Shown in pieces: positions 1 through 7,179 of a stretch of DNA of 12,979 bases (position 1 is the stretch's first letter; each line of letters opens with the position of its first letter). Source of the DNA: JBCCZC01 sp039188505. GTDB taxonomy: Bacteria; Pseudomonadota; Gammaproteobacteria; Xanthomonadales; SZUA-38. The notes beneath the pieces are model-generated. The model was given only the letters and a program-made list of their open reading frames with translations, did no database searches and was not told the origin of the DNA. The stretch is taken from positions 1-12,979 of the forward strand of contig JBCCZC010000137.1 of the NCBI GenBank assembly GCA_039188505.1, in the 5' to 3' direction. Made by a program: the position numbers and the translations under genes.

Positions 1-854
1 CGGTCCGCCTCGCGGCCGCGCAGGTAGGCCTCGTAGGCATCGACCGAAGTCGTCCCGGCACTGAGCATGGCCTCGAGCGCCGCGGGATCGAGCGCGGTCT
101 CGAGGGCGCGCGCGATGGCCCGGGCAATCTGCTCCTGGATGGCGATGGCGTCCTCGACCGAGCCGTCGAAGTTCTCGGACCAGACCTGGAAGCCGTCGCT
201 GGCCCGGATGAGCTGCGCGGTCACGCGGATATCGGTGCCGCCGCGTCGGATCGAGCCTTCGAGGATATGGGCGACGCCCAGCTCGCCGGCGATCGACTCG
301 GGCGACAGCGCGCTGTCCTCGTACCGGAAGGACGCCGTGCGTGAAGCCACCCGCAGGTCCTGGGCGCGCGTCAGGGCACCAATGAGCTCCTCGGTCAGTC
401 CGTCGGCAAACCAGCCGTTGTCGGCGTCCGGGCTCAGGTCATCGAAGGGCAGGACCGCGACCGAGCGGTCGACGCTCTGGGTCGCCGACGGCCCCTGATC
501 GGTGGGCGTGCGCAGGAAGAACTTGTCAGCCAGCAGGACCACGACCGCGATCGACAGCACGGCAATCGTCATGCGGGTGAGCCGCTGCCCCGTATGCGCG
601 GTGACCGATTCCTCGGGCTTGATGTCCTTTTCGCGCCGGATGCCCTGGGGCGTGAGCTCGTAGACCCAGGCGAGGAAGAGGGCGAGGGGGAGACCCAACG
701 CGAGGACCACGATGAGCATCCGCATGAACCAGTCGGGCGCGGCGAAGGCATCGGCCGCGAGGTCTGCGACCTGGGCGATCAGCCACGCCGTGACGGCGTA
801 GGCGAAACCCACGCGGAACACGTTGCGCCGCTGGAGCTCGGCGAACAGGCTCAA
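1..854 (-). CDS. TolB-like/TPR membrane protein, N-terminal 284 residues (3' end off window)
   Basis: The frame is open from 854 to the left edge, so the C-terminal TPR region is missing only because the window ends. Seen: a basic N-terminus containing RRNVFRV (residues 9-15), hydrophobic segments near 17-37, 44-63 and 95-109, the juxtamembrane motif AWVYELTPQG (62-71), a TolB-N/FlgO-like domain at about 131-255 (SVAVLPFDDLS, FADGLTEEL, HILEGSIRR, VTAQLI), and VDAYEAYLRGR at 271-281 opening the TPR part. The positive-inside rule suggests N-terminus in the cytoplasm and the TolB-like and TPR parts in the periplasm. It is a paralogue of the gene at 9338-11542. No in-frame ATG precedes the conserved N-terminus. 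TTG at 854-852 gives MSLFAELQRRN, aligning exactly with MSFFQELKRRN of the paralogue. The biochemical function of such proteins is not established; some relatives are annotated as adenylate cyclases, but no cyclase domain is visible here. Confidence 0.9.
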   Translation of the reverse strand, partial: MSLFAELQRRNVFRVGFAYAVTAWLIAQVADLAADAFAAPDWFMRMLIVVLALGLPLALFLAWVYELTPQGIRREKDIKPEESVTAHTGQRLTRMTIAVLSIAVVVLLADKFFLRTPTDQGPSATQSVDRSVAVLPFDDLSPDADNGWFADGLTEELIGALTRAQDLRVASRTASFRYEDSALSPESIAGELGVAHILEGSIRRGGTDIRVTAQLIRASDGFQVWSENFDGSVEDAIAIQEQIARAIARALETALDPAALEAMLSAGTTSVDAYEAYLRGREAD

Positions 855-863
855 GCTCGCGGG

Positions 864-869
864 CCCCTT
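864..869 (-). promoter_or_regulatory. Ribosome binding site supporting a TTG start
   Basis: Read on the minus strand this is AAGGGG, followed by a 9-base spacer and TTG at 854-852. Together with the exact alignment of the resulting N-terminus with the paralogue, it favours TTG over the upstream GTG at 977-975, which would add about 41 residues of non-conserved, non-hydrophobic sequence. Confidence 0.55.
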
Positions 870-1040
870 GTGCCTGGTGAATTCATTCGAGGTCGACTCG
901 CGATCCGGCAAAAGGGTGCCGGTAGCCGTCGGCGACTGCCGTAGCTGGCAATGATCACTTCCCCTGTTTCGGTGCACGCCTGAAGCGAGGAGTATAGCGT
1001 TCCGGCGGAGCGCGGTGCGAATGTGAAATCAACGGCTTAG

Positions 1041-1076
1041 CCGGACTTTTCCGGTGACTTGAGTCCTGTTTTCAGG
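1041..1076. promoter_or_regulatory. Cluster of three short dyads upstream of trhA
   Basis: Three small perfect inverted repeats lie side by side: CCGGA-cttt-TCCGG (1041-1054), GACT-tg-AGTC (1056-1065) and CCTG-tttt-CAGG (1065-1076). They sit 38-73 bases before the preferred trhA start. They could be operator half-sites, small leader hairpins or chance; each stem has only 4-5 pairs. Confidence 0.25.
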
Positions 1077-1100
1077 CAACGTGTCCCGTGCGCGAACGAC

Positions 1101-1105
1101 AGGAG
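1101..1105 (+). promoter_or_regulatory. Shine-Dalgarno deciding the trhA start
   Basis: AGGAG followed by an 8-base spacer leads to GTG at 1114-1116. The in-frame upstream GTG at 1081 has no comparable site, so the downstream GTG is the better start. Confidence 0.6.
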
Positions 1106-1113
1106 CAGTACGG

Positions 1114-1749
1114 GTGTACCGCGGCGAGCGACTCAACAGCATTTCTCACCTCGTGGGCACCGCGCTGGCGCTCATGGGCTTGGGTGCGCTGCTGACCGTC
1201 GCCATCGACAATCGCGACCCCTGGATGATCACGAGCTTCGCCGTCTTCGGCCTGAGCATGGTGCTGCTATACACCATGTCGACGCTCTACCACAGCTTCC
1301 AGCCGCCGGATCTCAAGGCGCTGTTCCAGGTGCTGGACCACATCTCCATCTACGTGCTGATCGCCGGGACCTATACGCCCTACATGCTCGTGACGCTGCG
1401 AGATGGTAGCGGCTGGGCGATCATGGGGATCATCTGGACGCTTGCTTTCATCGGAATCCTGCTCGAAGCGCTGCCGATCCGGCAACCCAAGATCGTTCAG
1501 CTCGGTATCTATCTTGGGATGGGCTGGGCCTGCGCCTTCGACTTCGCGAGCCTTGAGGCGGCGCTCGATCCGGCAGGCGTGCGCTGGCTGACGATCGGTG
1601 GCTTCGCCTACACAATCGGCGTCGTGTTCTACGTCCTCGACAAGATGAAGCGGATGCCGCATGCGCACGGCATCTGGCATTTCTTCGTCATGGGCGGAAC
1701 CGTGAGTCACTTCATATCGATCATTGGCTACGTTCGCCCCACGGGCTGA
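1114..1749 (+). CDS. trhA: TrhA / hemolysin III family membrane protein (PAQR superfamily)
   Basis: A predicted seven-helix inner-membrane protein of the hemolysin III/YqfA (TrhA) family, 211 residues, the usual family size. All three PAQR signature motifs are visible: E-x2-N-x3-H at residues 5-12 (ERLNSISH), S-x3-H at 56-60 (STLYH) followed by D75, and H-x3-H at 185-189 (HGIWH). In the superfamily these His/Asp residues bind a metal inside the membrane and suggest hydrolase-like chemistry. The bacterial members are linked to membrane energy and fluidity homeostasis; the name hemolysin is historical. The start is the GTG at 1114 because AGGAG lies 8 bases upstream and motif A then begins at residue 5. 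Starting at the GTG at 1081 would add 11 residues. It is divergent from the left-edge gene and followed by yedI after 81 bases. Confidence 0.9.
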   Translation: MYRGERLNSISHLVGTALALMGLGALLTVAIDNRDPWMITSFAVFGLSMVLLYTMSTLYHSFQPPDLKALFQVLDHISIYVLIAGTYTPYMLVTLRDGSGWAIMGIIWTLAFIGILLEALPIRQPKIVQLGIYLGMGWACAFDFASLEAALDPAGVRWLTIGGFAYTIGVVFYVLDKMKRMPHAHGIWHFFVMGGTVSHFISIIGYVRPTG

Positions 1750-1830
1750 CGAGATGCGCCCCGGCTTTGCTCTCGCGACGCAATCGCGCGAGACTCGCCC
1801 TGTCCAAACCTGATACGGATCGCACCGCCC

Positions 1831-2757
1831 ATGGCCAGCAGCCTGTTCCTCCTCCTCGACGACATCGCTGTCGTGCTCGATGACGTCGCGGTCATGACCA
1901 AGGTCGCGGCGAAGAAAACCGCGGGCGTCCTGGGAGACGACCTCGCCCTCAACGCCGAGCAGGTATCGGGCGTGCGTGCGAACCGTGAGCTACCGGTCGT
2001 CTGGCAGGTCGCCAAGGGCTCCGCGGTCAACAAGCTGATCCTCGTACCAGCGGCGCTGCTGATCAGCGCGGTTGCGCCCTGGGCGGTGACGCCGCTGTTG
2101 ATGCTGGGCGGGTCGTTCCTGTGCTTCGAAGGCGTGGAGAAGGTGCTGCACAAGTTTCTGCACGCCGAGGAGGAGAGCACGCACAAGCAGGAGCTCCACG
2201 AGGCGCTGATCGATCCTGACGCCGACTTCATGGAAATCGAACGTCAGAAGGTGAAAGGCGCGATCCGGACCGACTTCATCCTGTCCGCGGAGATCATCGT
2301 GATTTCACTCGGCACGGTGGCGGCGGCGACGTTTCCCGTACGTCTCGGCGTCCTCTGTGCCATCGCGGCAATCATGACCGTCGGCGTCTACGGGCTGGTC
2401 GCGGGCATCGTGAAACTGGATGACGCGGGTCTTGCGCTGTCGCAGCGCGAAAGCAAAGCCTCGCAGAAGCTCGGCGATGCGATCCTCATCTTCGCCCCCT
2501 GGCTGATGAAAGCACTGTCGATCGCCGGTACTGCAGCGATGTTCCTGGTCGGCGGCGGAATCGTCAGCCACGGCATTCCGGCGCTGCATCACATCAACGA
2601 GGCGCTGGTCGTGGGCATGTCACCGCCGCTGAAGTTGTTGACTAGCATGGCGTGGACCGCCGTCGTCGGCATCGTTCTCGGAGCGATCATCGTCGGGCTG
2701 GTGACGGTGGGGCAGAAGCTGTTTGCCAAGAAGCCGGCTGGGGACGCGGCCGGTTGA
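1831..2757 (+). CDS. yedI: YedI family (DUF808) inner-membrane protein
   Basis: At 308 residues this is close to E. coli YedI (about 305). The N-terminus MASSLFLLLDDIAVVLDDVA and the following KVAAKKTAGVLGDDLALNAEQV (residues 24-45) are the DUF808 hallmark. Hydrophobic segments lie near residues 69-99, 148-166, 171-194, 218-243 and 268-296, with a polar, charged stretch at about 102-146. The family is conserved in proteobacteria and has no established function; a transport role has been guessed from its membrane topology. It shares strand with trhA and lies 81 bases downstream, so cotranscription is possible. The start ATG has only a weak ribosome site, but the conserved MASSLFLLLDD start supports it. 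A GC-rich hairpin lies within its last codons. Confidence 0.9.
   Translation: MASSLFLLLDDIAVVLDDVAVMTKVAAKKTAGVLGDDLALNAEQVSGVRANRELPVVWQVAKGSAVNKLILVPAALLISAVAPWAVTPLLMLGGSFLCFEGVEKVLHKFLHAEEESTHKQELHEALIDPDADFMEIERQKVKGAIRTDFILSAEIIVISLGTVAAATFPVRLGVLCAIAAIMTVGVYGLVAGIVKLDDAGLALSQRESKASQKLGDAILIFAPWLMKALSIAGTAAMFLVGGGIVSHGIPALHHINEALVVGMSPPLKLLTSMAWTAVVGIVLGAIIVGLVTVGQKLFAKKPAGDAAG
2732..2755. terminator. Candidate hairpin at the yedI/STAS convergence
   Basis: CCGGC (2734-2738) pairs with GCCGG (2749-2753), extended by a G-T wobble and an A-T pair to seven pairs around a 10-base loop. It overlaps the end of yedI and lies just past the stop of the minus-strand gene. On the minus strand it is followed by GCTTCTTGG, a poor T-tract, so it is at best a weak terminator for the STAS-like gene. 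Confidence 0.3.
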
Positions 2758-2761
2758 TCGC

Positions 2762-3157
2762 TCAGTCGTTGAGGTAGCCGAGGGCGCCGAGCCACTCACG
2801 CGCCAGCGACTCGGTGGCGAAGTGTCGGATGTGCTTGGATTCGGGGTCGACGATCCCCTTTTCCACCATCTTCTGGCCGATCTCGAGCGAGCCGAAGCTG
2901 TAGGCACTGTGCGTTCGACCGCGCTCGTTGCAGAGCTCGACCACCTTGTGCGTGATCTCCCAGACCTCCGGCGCCACGGCCTCCCAGCCCGTGAAGTCGA
3001 CCAGCGTCGCCCAGGCCGTACCCGACGGGACCTCGCCCACCTGTCTTTCCAGCGCGTCCAGAAACTCCAGCGCCAGGGGCAGGCCCCACTCGCCGAAACA
3101 GCGGATGACGACTGTCTTCCCTTCGAGCTCGAGCTCGTATCTGTTCAGTACGTTCAT
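2762..3157 (-). CDS. Small STAS/SpoIIAA-like hypothetical protein
   Basis: A 131-residue soluble protein without signal peptide or membrane segment. The layout resembles STAS/SpoIIAA-like proteins: an early strand (YELELEGKTVVIRCFGEW, 7-24), a helix (LALEFLDALERQV, 28-40), a core strand with ATLVDFTGWEA (50-60), then HFATESLAREWLGALGY (112-128), like the closing strand and helix of that fold. This is pattern recognition, not a proven match. STAS-like proteins often sense or bind partners, but no partner is evident. The ATG at 3157 is chosen because upstream sequence in the same frame (to 3364) has no conserved character and would run into prpF. The ribosome site is weak. It shares strand with prpF, 184 bases downstream, and converges on yedI with 4 bases between stops. 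Confidence 0.75.
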   Translation of the reverse strand: MNVLNRYELELEGKTVVIRCFGEWGLPLALEFLDALERQVGEVPSGTAWATLVDFTGWEAVAPEVWEITHKVVELCNERGRTHSAYSFGSLEIGQKMVEKGIVDPESKHIRHFATESLAREWLGALGYLND

Positions 3158-3341
3158 TGCGCCTGATGCCTTGTTCGACGCGGGCGAGTAACAGCAAGAG
3201 CCGCCAGGAATCCTTCCCGTGACGCCGCTTACCTTCGAGAGCCAACCACCCAGATCTGATCGTACGCGGACCAGGGGCCGCGCGAAAGTCGGCGTCGCCG
3301 TCGAGCTGATTCGCGAAACCTGTCGGGCGGCCTTCCGGTCT

Positions 3342-4514
3342 CTAGCCGCGAGGAACCCACACATCGCCAGACATCAGGCGCCGGGCGCTGCGGCTCATAG
3401 TGACCTTCCTGACCTGCCAGTGACCGTCTTCGCAGGAGGCCTCCGCCCCCACGCGCAGCGTGCCGGAGGGATGGCCGAAACGCACCGACGACCGTTCGCC
3501 CCCGCCGGCGGCGATGTTGACCAGCGTGCCCGGGATCACCGCGGCGGTGCCGAGCGCCACCGCGGCCGTACCCATCATGGCGTGGTGTAGCTGGCCCATC
3601 GACAGGGCGCGGGCCAGCAGATCGATCTCCCCGGCCGTCACCGTTCGGCCGCTGGAGACCGCGTGATCGACGGGGCGTGCAACGAAGGCGATCTTCGGCG
3701 TGTGCTGCCGCGACCGGATTTCCTCGAGGTCGTCGATCAGGCCCATGCGGAGGGCGCCATGCGCCCGTATGGTCTCGAAGCGCGCCAGCGCATCCGCATC
3801 GCCGTTGATATCGGGGCGCAGCTCCGTGCCCGTGTAGCCGATGTCGTGGGCGTTGAGGAAGATCGTCGGGATGCCGGCGTTGATCATCGTAGCCGGGAAG
3901 ATTCCGACCCCTGGCACCTCGAGGTCGTCAACGATGTTGCCGGTCGGGAACAGGGCGCTGTCCGCATCGGCGGGATCCACGAAGTCGAGCTGGATCTCTG
4001 CCGCCGGGAAGGTCACGCCGTCCAGCTCGAAGTCACCGGTCTCAGCGGGCTCACCATCGACTATCGGCACGTGGGCGACGATGGTCTTGCCAATATTGAC
4101 CTGGCGGATCCGGATGACGGCGGTCCCGTTCGCGGGCAGGCGATCGCTGTCCACGAGGCCGAAGCGGATGCCCTGGGGGCCGACCGCGGCGGACAGGTTG
4201 CCGCAGTTGCCGCTCCAGTCCACGAAGGCCTGGTCGATCGAGACCTGGCCGAACAGGTAGTCGACGTCGTGGTCCGGCGAGTCGCTGCGCGAGAGGATCA
4301 CCGTCTTGCTCGTGCTTGACGTGGCCCCGCCCATGCCGTCGATGTGATTGCGGTAGGGATCCGGGCTGCCGACCACGCGAAGCAGCAGTGCGTCACGCTC
4401 GGGACCCGGCACGCGGGCCGGCTCAGGCAGGTCGTCGAGGCGGAAGAACGTGCCCTTGCTCGTGCCCCCGCGAAGGTAGGTGGCCGGAACGCCGATCTGG
4501 GGTGCGTGTGCCAT
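3342..4514 (-). CDS. prpF: PrpF, 2-methylaconitate cis-trans isomerase
   Basis: PrpF isomerises the product of AcnD to 2-methyl-cis-aconitate, which aconitase then hydrates to 2-methylisocitrate in the methylcitrate cycle. The protein has 390 residues, the usual length. Visible signatures are YLRGGTSKGTFF (13-24), TSSTSKTVIL (65-74) with Lys70, SGNCGNLSAAVGP (101-113) with Cys104, and RFGHPSG near the C-terminus. Lys70 and Cys104 are spaced like the catalytically important Lys73/Cys107 described for PrpF. It starts 8 bases after acnD, and GAGG six bases before its ATG overlaps the acnD stop, so acnD-prpF is surely one transcript with close translational linkage. Two-domain DapF-like fold, cytoplasmic. 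No prpB, prpC or prpR is present in this window. Confidence 0.95.
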   Translation of the reverse strand: MAHAPQIGVPATYLRGGTSKGTFFRLDDLPEPARVPGPERDALLLRVVGSPDPYRNHIDGMGGATSSTSKTVILSRSDSPDHDVDYLFGQVSIDQAFVDWSGNCGNLSAAVGPQGIRFGLVDSDRLPANGTAVIRIRQVNIGKTIVAHVPIVDGEPAETGDFELDGVTFPAAEIQLDFVDPADADSALFPTGNIVDDLEVPGVGIFPATMINAGIPTIFLNAHDIGYTGTELRPDINGDADALARFETIRAHGALRMGLIDDLEEIRSRQHTPKIAFVARPVDHAVSSGRTVTAGEIDLLARALSMGQLHHAMMGTAAVALGTAAVIPGTLVNIAAGGGERSSVRFGHPSGTLRVGAEASCEDGHWQVRKVTMSRSARRLMSGDVWVPRG

Positions 4515-4522
4515 GGTGATCC

Positions 4523-7117
4523 TCAGGCCGCGTTGGCTTCGAGAAAGTCCTGGGCGAAGCGCTGGAGCACGCCGCCGGCCGCGTAGATCGACACCTCTTC
4601 CTCGGTGTCGAGGCGGCAGGTCACGGGCAGGTCCACGGTCTCGCCGTCGCGACGCCGGATCACCAGGGTCAGCTCGGCGCCGGGCGTCGGGGTACCGAGA
4701 ACGTCGAAGGTTTCAGTCCCGTCGATGCTGTAGCTGTGGCGCGTCTTGCCCGCCTTGAACTCCAGGGGCAGCACGCCCATGCCGATCAGGTTGGTCCGGT
4801 GGATGCGCTCGAAGCCCTCGGCCACGATGGCCTCGACGCCCGCAAGGCGAACGCCCTTGGCGGCCCAGTCGCGCGAGGAGCCCTGGCCGTAGTCCGCGCC
4901 GGCGATGATGATCAACGGCTGGGCGCGATCCATGTAGGCCTCGATCACCTCCCACATTCGCATGACCTCGCCTTCGGGCTCCAGGCGGGCGAGGGAGCCC
5001 TCGCGGACGCTGCCTTCATCGTCCCGGACCATCTCGTTCTGGAGCCGCGGGTTGGCGAAGGTCGCCCGCTGCGCGGTCAGGTGGTCGCCGCGGTGGGTGG
5101 CGTAGGAGTTGTAGTCCTCCTCGGGTACGCCCATCGAGGTCAGGTACTCGCCGGCCGCGCTGGTCGCGAGGATCGCGTTCGAGGGCGACAGGTGGTCGGT
5201 CGTGATGTTGTCGCCGAGCACGGCCAGCGGTCGCATGCCGCTCAGGGTCCGCTGTGCGGCCAGCGCGCCCTCCCAGTAGGGCGGGCGACGGATGTAGGTG
5301 CTCTGCGGGCGCCACTCGTACAGCGGGTCCGACTTCCGCAGGATGCCAGCGCCCTTCGCGAACATCGGCTCGTAGACCTGCCGATACTGCTCGGGCTTTA
5401 CGAACTTCGAGACGTACTCATCGATCTCCTCGTCTCTCGGCCAGATGTCGCGCAGGCGTACCTCGTTGCCGTCCGCGTCGACGCCGAGGACGCCTTCCTC
5501 GATGTCGAAGCGGATCGTGCCCGCGATCGCATAGGCGACAACGAGGGGCGGCGAGGCGAGAAACGCCTGCTTGGCGTAGGGGTGAATCCGACCGTCGAAG
5601 TTGCGGTTCCCGGACAGCACCGCCGTAGAGTAGAGATCACGATCGATGATTTCCTCCTGGATCTCTGGATCGAGCGCGCCGCTCATGCCGTTGCAGGTGG
5701 TGCAGGCGAACGCGACGATGCCGAAGCCGAGGTCCTCGAGCTCACCGAGGAGGCCGGCCTCCTGCAGGTACAGGCGCACTGCCTTCGAGCCCGGGGCCAG
5801 CGAGGACTTCACCCAGGGCTTTCGGGTCAGGCCCCGCGCATTGGCATTGCGGGCAATAAGGCCCGCCGCGACCACGTTGCGCGGATTCGACGTGTTCGTG
5901 CAGCTCGTGATCGCCGCGATGATCACGGCGCCGTCCGGCATCAGGCCCGTCTCGTGGGAGGTGTCACCCAGGAAACCTCGCTCGGCGAGATCGGTGGTCC
6001 GGAGGCGGTTGTGCGGGCTCGACGGGCCCGAGAGGTTCCGGGTCACCTTCGAGAGATCGAAGCTCAGCACGCGCTCGTACTCGGCGCCCGCGAGGTCGTC
6101 CGCCCAGAGACCGGAAGCCTTCGCGTAGGTCTCGACCAGCGCCACCTGCTGGTCCTCGCGGCCGGTCAGGCGCAGGTATTCGATAGTCTGCTCGTCGATC
6201 GAGAACATCGCCGCCGTGGCGCCGAACTCCGGCGTCATGTTCGAGATCGTCGCGCGGTCGCCCAGCGTGAGGGAGCGTGCGCCCTCGCCGTAGAATTCGA
6301 GCCACGCGCCGACGACCCGTTCTTGTCGCAGGAATTCGGTGATCTCCAGCACGATGTCGGTTGCGGTGATGCCCGGTTGGCGCTTGCCAGTGAGATCGAC
6401 GCCAACGATGTCCGGGAGGCGCATGTAGGAAGCGCGGCCGAGCATGACGCTCTCCGCCTCCAGGCCACCAACGCCGATGGCGATCACGCCCAGCGCATCG
6501 ACGTGCGGCGTGTGGCTGTCGGTCCCGACCAGCGTGTCCGGGAACGCAACGCCGTCCTTCACGTAGACGACCGGCGACATCTTCTCGAGGTTGATCTGGT
6601 GCATGATCCCGTTGCCTGGCGGGATCACGTCGACGTTCTCGAAGGCTGTCTTCGTCCAGTTGATGAAGTGGAAGCGGTCGTCGTTGCGGCGGTCCTCGAT
6701 GGCGCGGTTCTTCTCGAAGGCGTCCTTCTCGAAGCCGGCGTGTTCGACCGCCAGGGAGTGGTCGACGATCAGCTGCGTCGGCACCACCGGATTCACCTTG
6801 GCCGGGTCACCACCCTTGGCCGCGATCGCATCGCGCAGCCCGGCGAGGTCGACCAGCGCCGTCTGGCCCAGGATGTCGTGGCAGACGACGCGCGCGGGGA
6901 ACCACGGAAAGTCGAGGTCTCGCTTGCGCTCGATGATCTGCGTGAGGGCGGCGGTGAGCTTTTCGGGCTCGCAGCGACGGACCAGGTTCTCGGCGAGCAC
7001 CCGCGAGCAGTACGGCAGGCCGCCGTAGGCGCCGGGCTTGATGTCTTCGACGGCCTCGCGGACGTCGAACCAGTCGAGGTCGGTGCCGGGCAGGGGCTTG
7101 CGATAGTTCTGGTTCAT
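4523..7117 (-). CDS. acnD: AcnD, Fe/S-dependent 2-methylcitrate dehydratase
   Basis: AcnD dehydrates 2-methylcitrate in the propionate (methylcitrate) pathway of bacteria that use AcnD plus PrpF instead of PrpD. The 864-residue length and the start MNQNYRKPLPGTDLDWFD match the AcnD subgroup, whose members begin MNxxYRKPLPGTxLDxFD. The aconitase [4Fe-4S] ligands are visible: Cys406 in AITSCTNTSNPRNV and Cys472/Cys475 in FACTTCNGMSG. The C-terminal swivel domain carries ADYGQGSSRDWAAKGVRLAG and VLGDNITTDHLSPS. The ATG at 7117 is preferred over an in-frame GTG at 7180, because the extra 21 residues are not conserved and a possible -10 box lies between the two. prpF follows directly. Divergent from yaeQ. 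A general aconitase annotation is possible, but the adjacent prpF argues for AcnD. Confidence 0.96.
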   Translation of the reverse strand: MNQNYRKPLPGTDLDWFDVREAVEDIKPGAYGGLPYCSRVLAENLVRRCEPEKLTAALTQIIERKRDLDFPWFPARVVCHDILGQTALVDLAGLRDAIAAKGGDPAKVNPVVPTQLIVDHSLAVEHAGFEKDAFEKNRAIEDRRNDDRFHFINWTKTAFENVDVIPPGNGIMHQINLEKMSPVVYVKDGVAFPDTLVGTDSHTPHVDALGVIAIGVGGLEAESVMLGRASYMRLPDIVGVDLTGKRQPGITATDIVLEITEFLRQERVVGAWLEFYGEGARSLTLGDRATISNMTPEFGATAAMFSIDEQTIEYLRLTGREDQQVALVETYAKASGLWADDLAGAEYERVLSFDLSKVTRNLSGPSSPHNRLRTTDLAERGFLGDTSHETGLMPDGAVIIAAITSCTNTSNPRNVVAAGLIARNANARGLTRKPWVKSSLAPGSKAVRLYLQEAGLLGELEDLGFGIVAFACTTCNGMSGALDPEIQEEIIDRDLYSTAVLSGNRNFDGRIHPYAKQAFLASPPLVVAYAIAGTIRFDIEEGVLGVDADGNEVRLRDIWPRDEEIDEYVSKFVKPEQYRQVYEPMFAKGAGILRKSDPLYEWRPQSTYIRRPPYWEGALAAQRTLSGMRPLAVLGDNITTDHLSPSNAILATSAAGEYLTSMGVPEEDYNSYATHRGDHLTAQRATFANPRLQNEMVRDDEGSVREGSLARLEPEGEVMRMWEVIEAYMDRAQPLIIIAGADYGQGSSRDWAAKGVRLAGVEAIVAEGFERIHRTNLIGMGVLPLEFKAGKTRHSYSIDGTETFDVLGTPTPGAELTLVIRRRDGETVDLPVTCRLDTEEEVSIYAAGGVLQRFAQDFLEANAA

Positions 7118-7150
7118 GGACGGGTCGAATCTTGTGGCAGTCAGCCTCCC

Positions 7151-7179
7151 ATTATCGCGCGGCGAGGGGGGCGAATGCA
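7151..7179 (-). promoter_or_regulatory. Candidate acnD-prpF promoter
   Basis: On the minus strand GATAAT (7156-7151) matches five of six -10 bases. A 17-base spacer leads to TGCATT (7179-7174), a poor -35 sharing two of six bases. Transcription would begin near 7144, giving a leader of about 27 bases before the ATG at 7117 and excluding the upstream GTG. A weak -35 could mean activator dependence, but no operator is recognisable. Confidence 0.35.

Larger units (their letters stand above)
855..1113. promoter_or_regulatory. Divergent intergenic region between the TolB/TPR gene and trhA
   Basis: This 259-base region must hold the promoters of two divergent genes. On the minus strand TATACT (996-991) is a fair -10 match, but no convincing -35 lies 16-18 bases upstream; TTCGCA is 20 bases away. 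A perfect 5-bp dyad, CCGGC-N8-GCCGG, lies at 905-922 in what would be the leader of the minus-strand gene. A cluster of three short dyads near trhA is listed separately. The promoter assignment is weak and made by eye. Confidence 0.3.

Noticed and set aside
67..498. A 143-codon plus-strand frame at the left edge
   Set aside because: It is antisense to the TolB-like domain of the left-edge gene and is Ser/Arg-rich low-complexity, typical of a shadow frame.
1..854. Naming the TolB-like/TPR proteins adenylate cyclase or transcriptional regulator
   Set aside because: Relatives with those names carry a cyclase or winged-helix domain. The two visible N-termini here are membrane segments, and no such domain is present.
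3158..3364. N-terminal extension of the STAS-like gene to 3364
   Set aside because: The extra 69 residues show no fold-like pattern, overlap the end of prpF, and the compact domain starts at the ATG at 3157.
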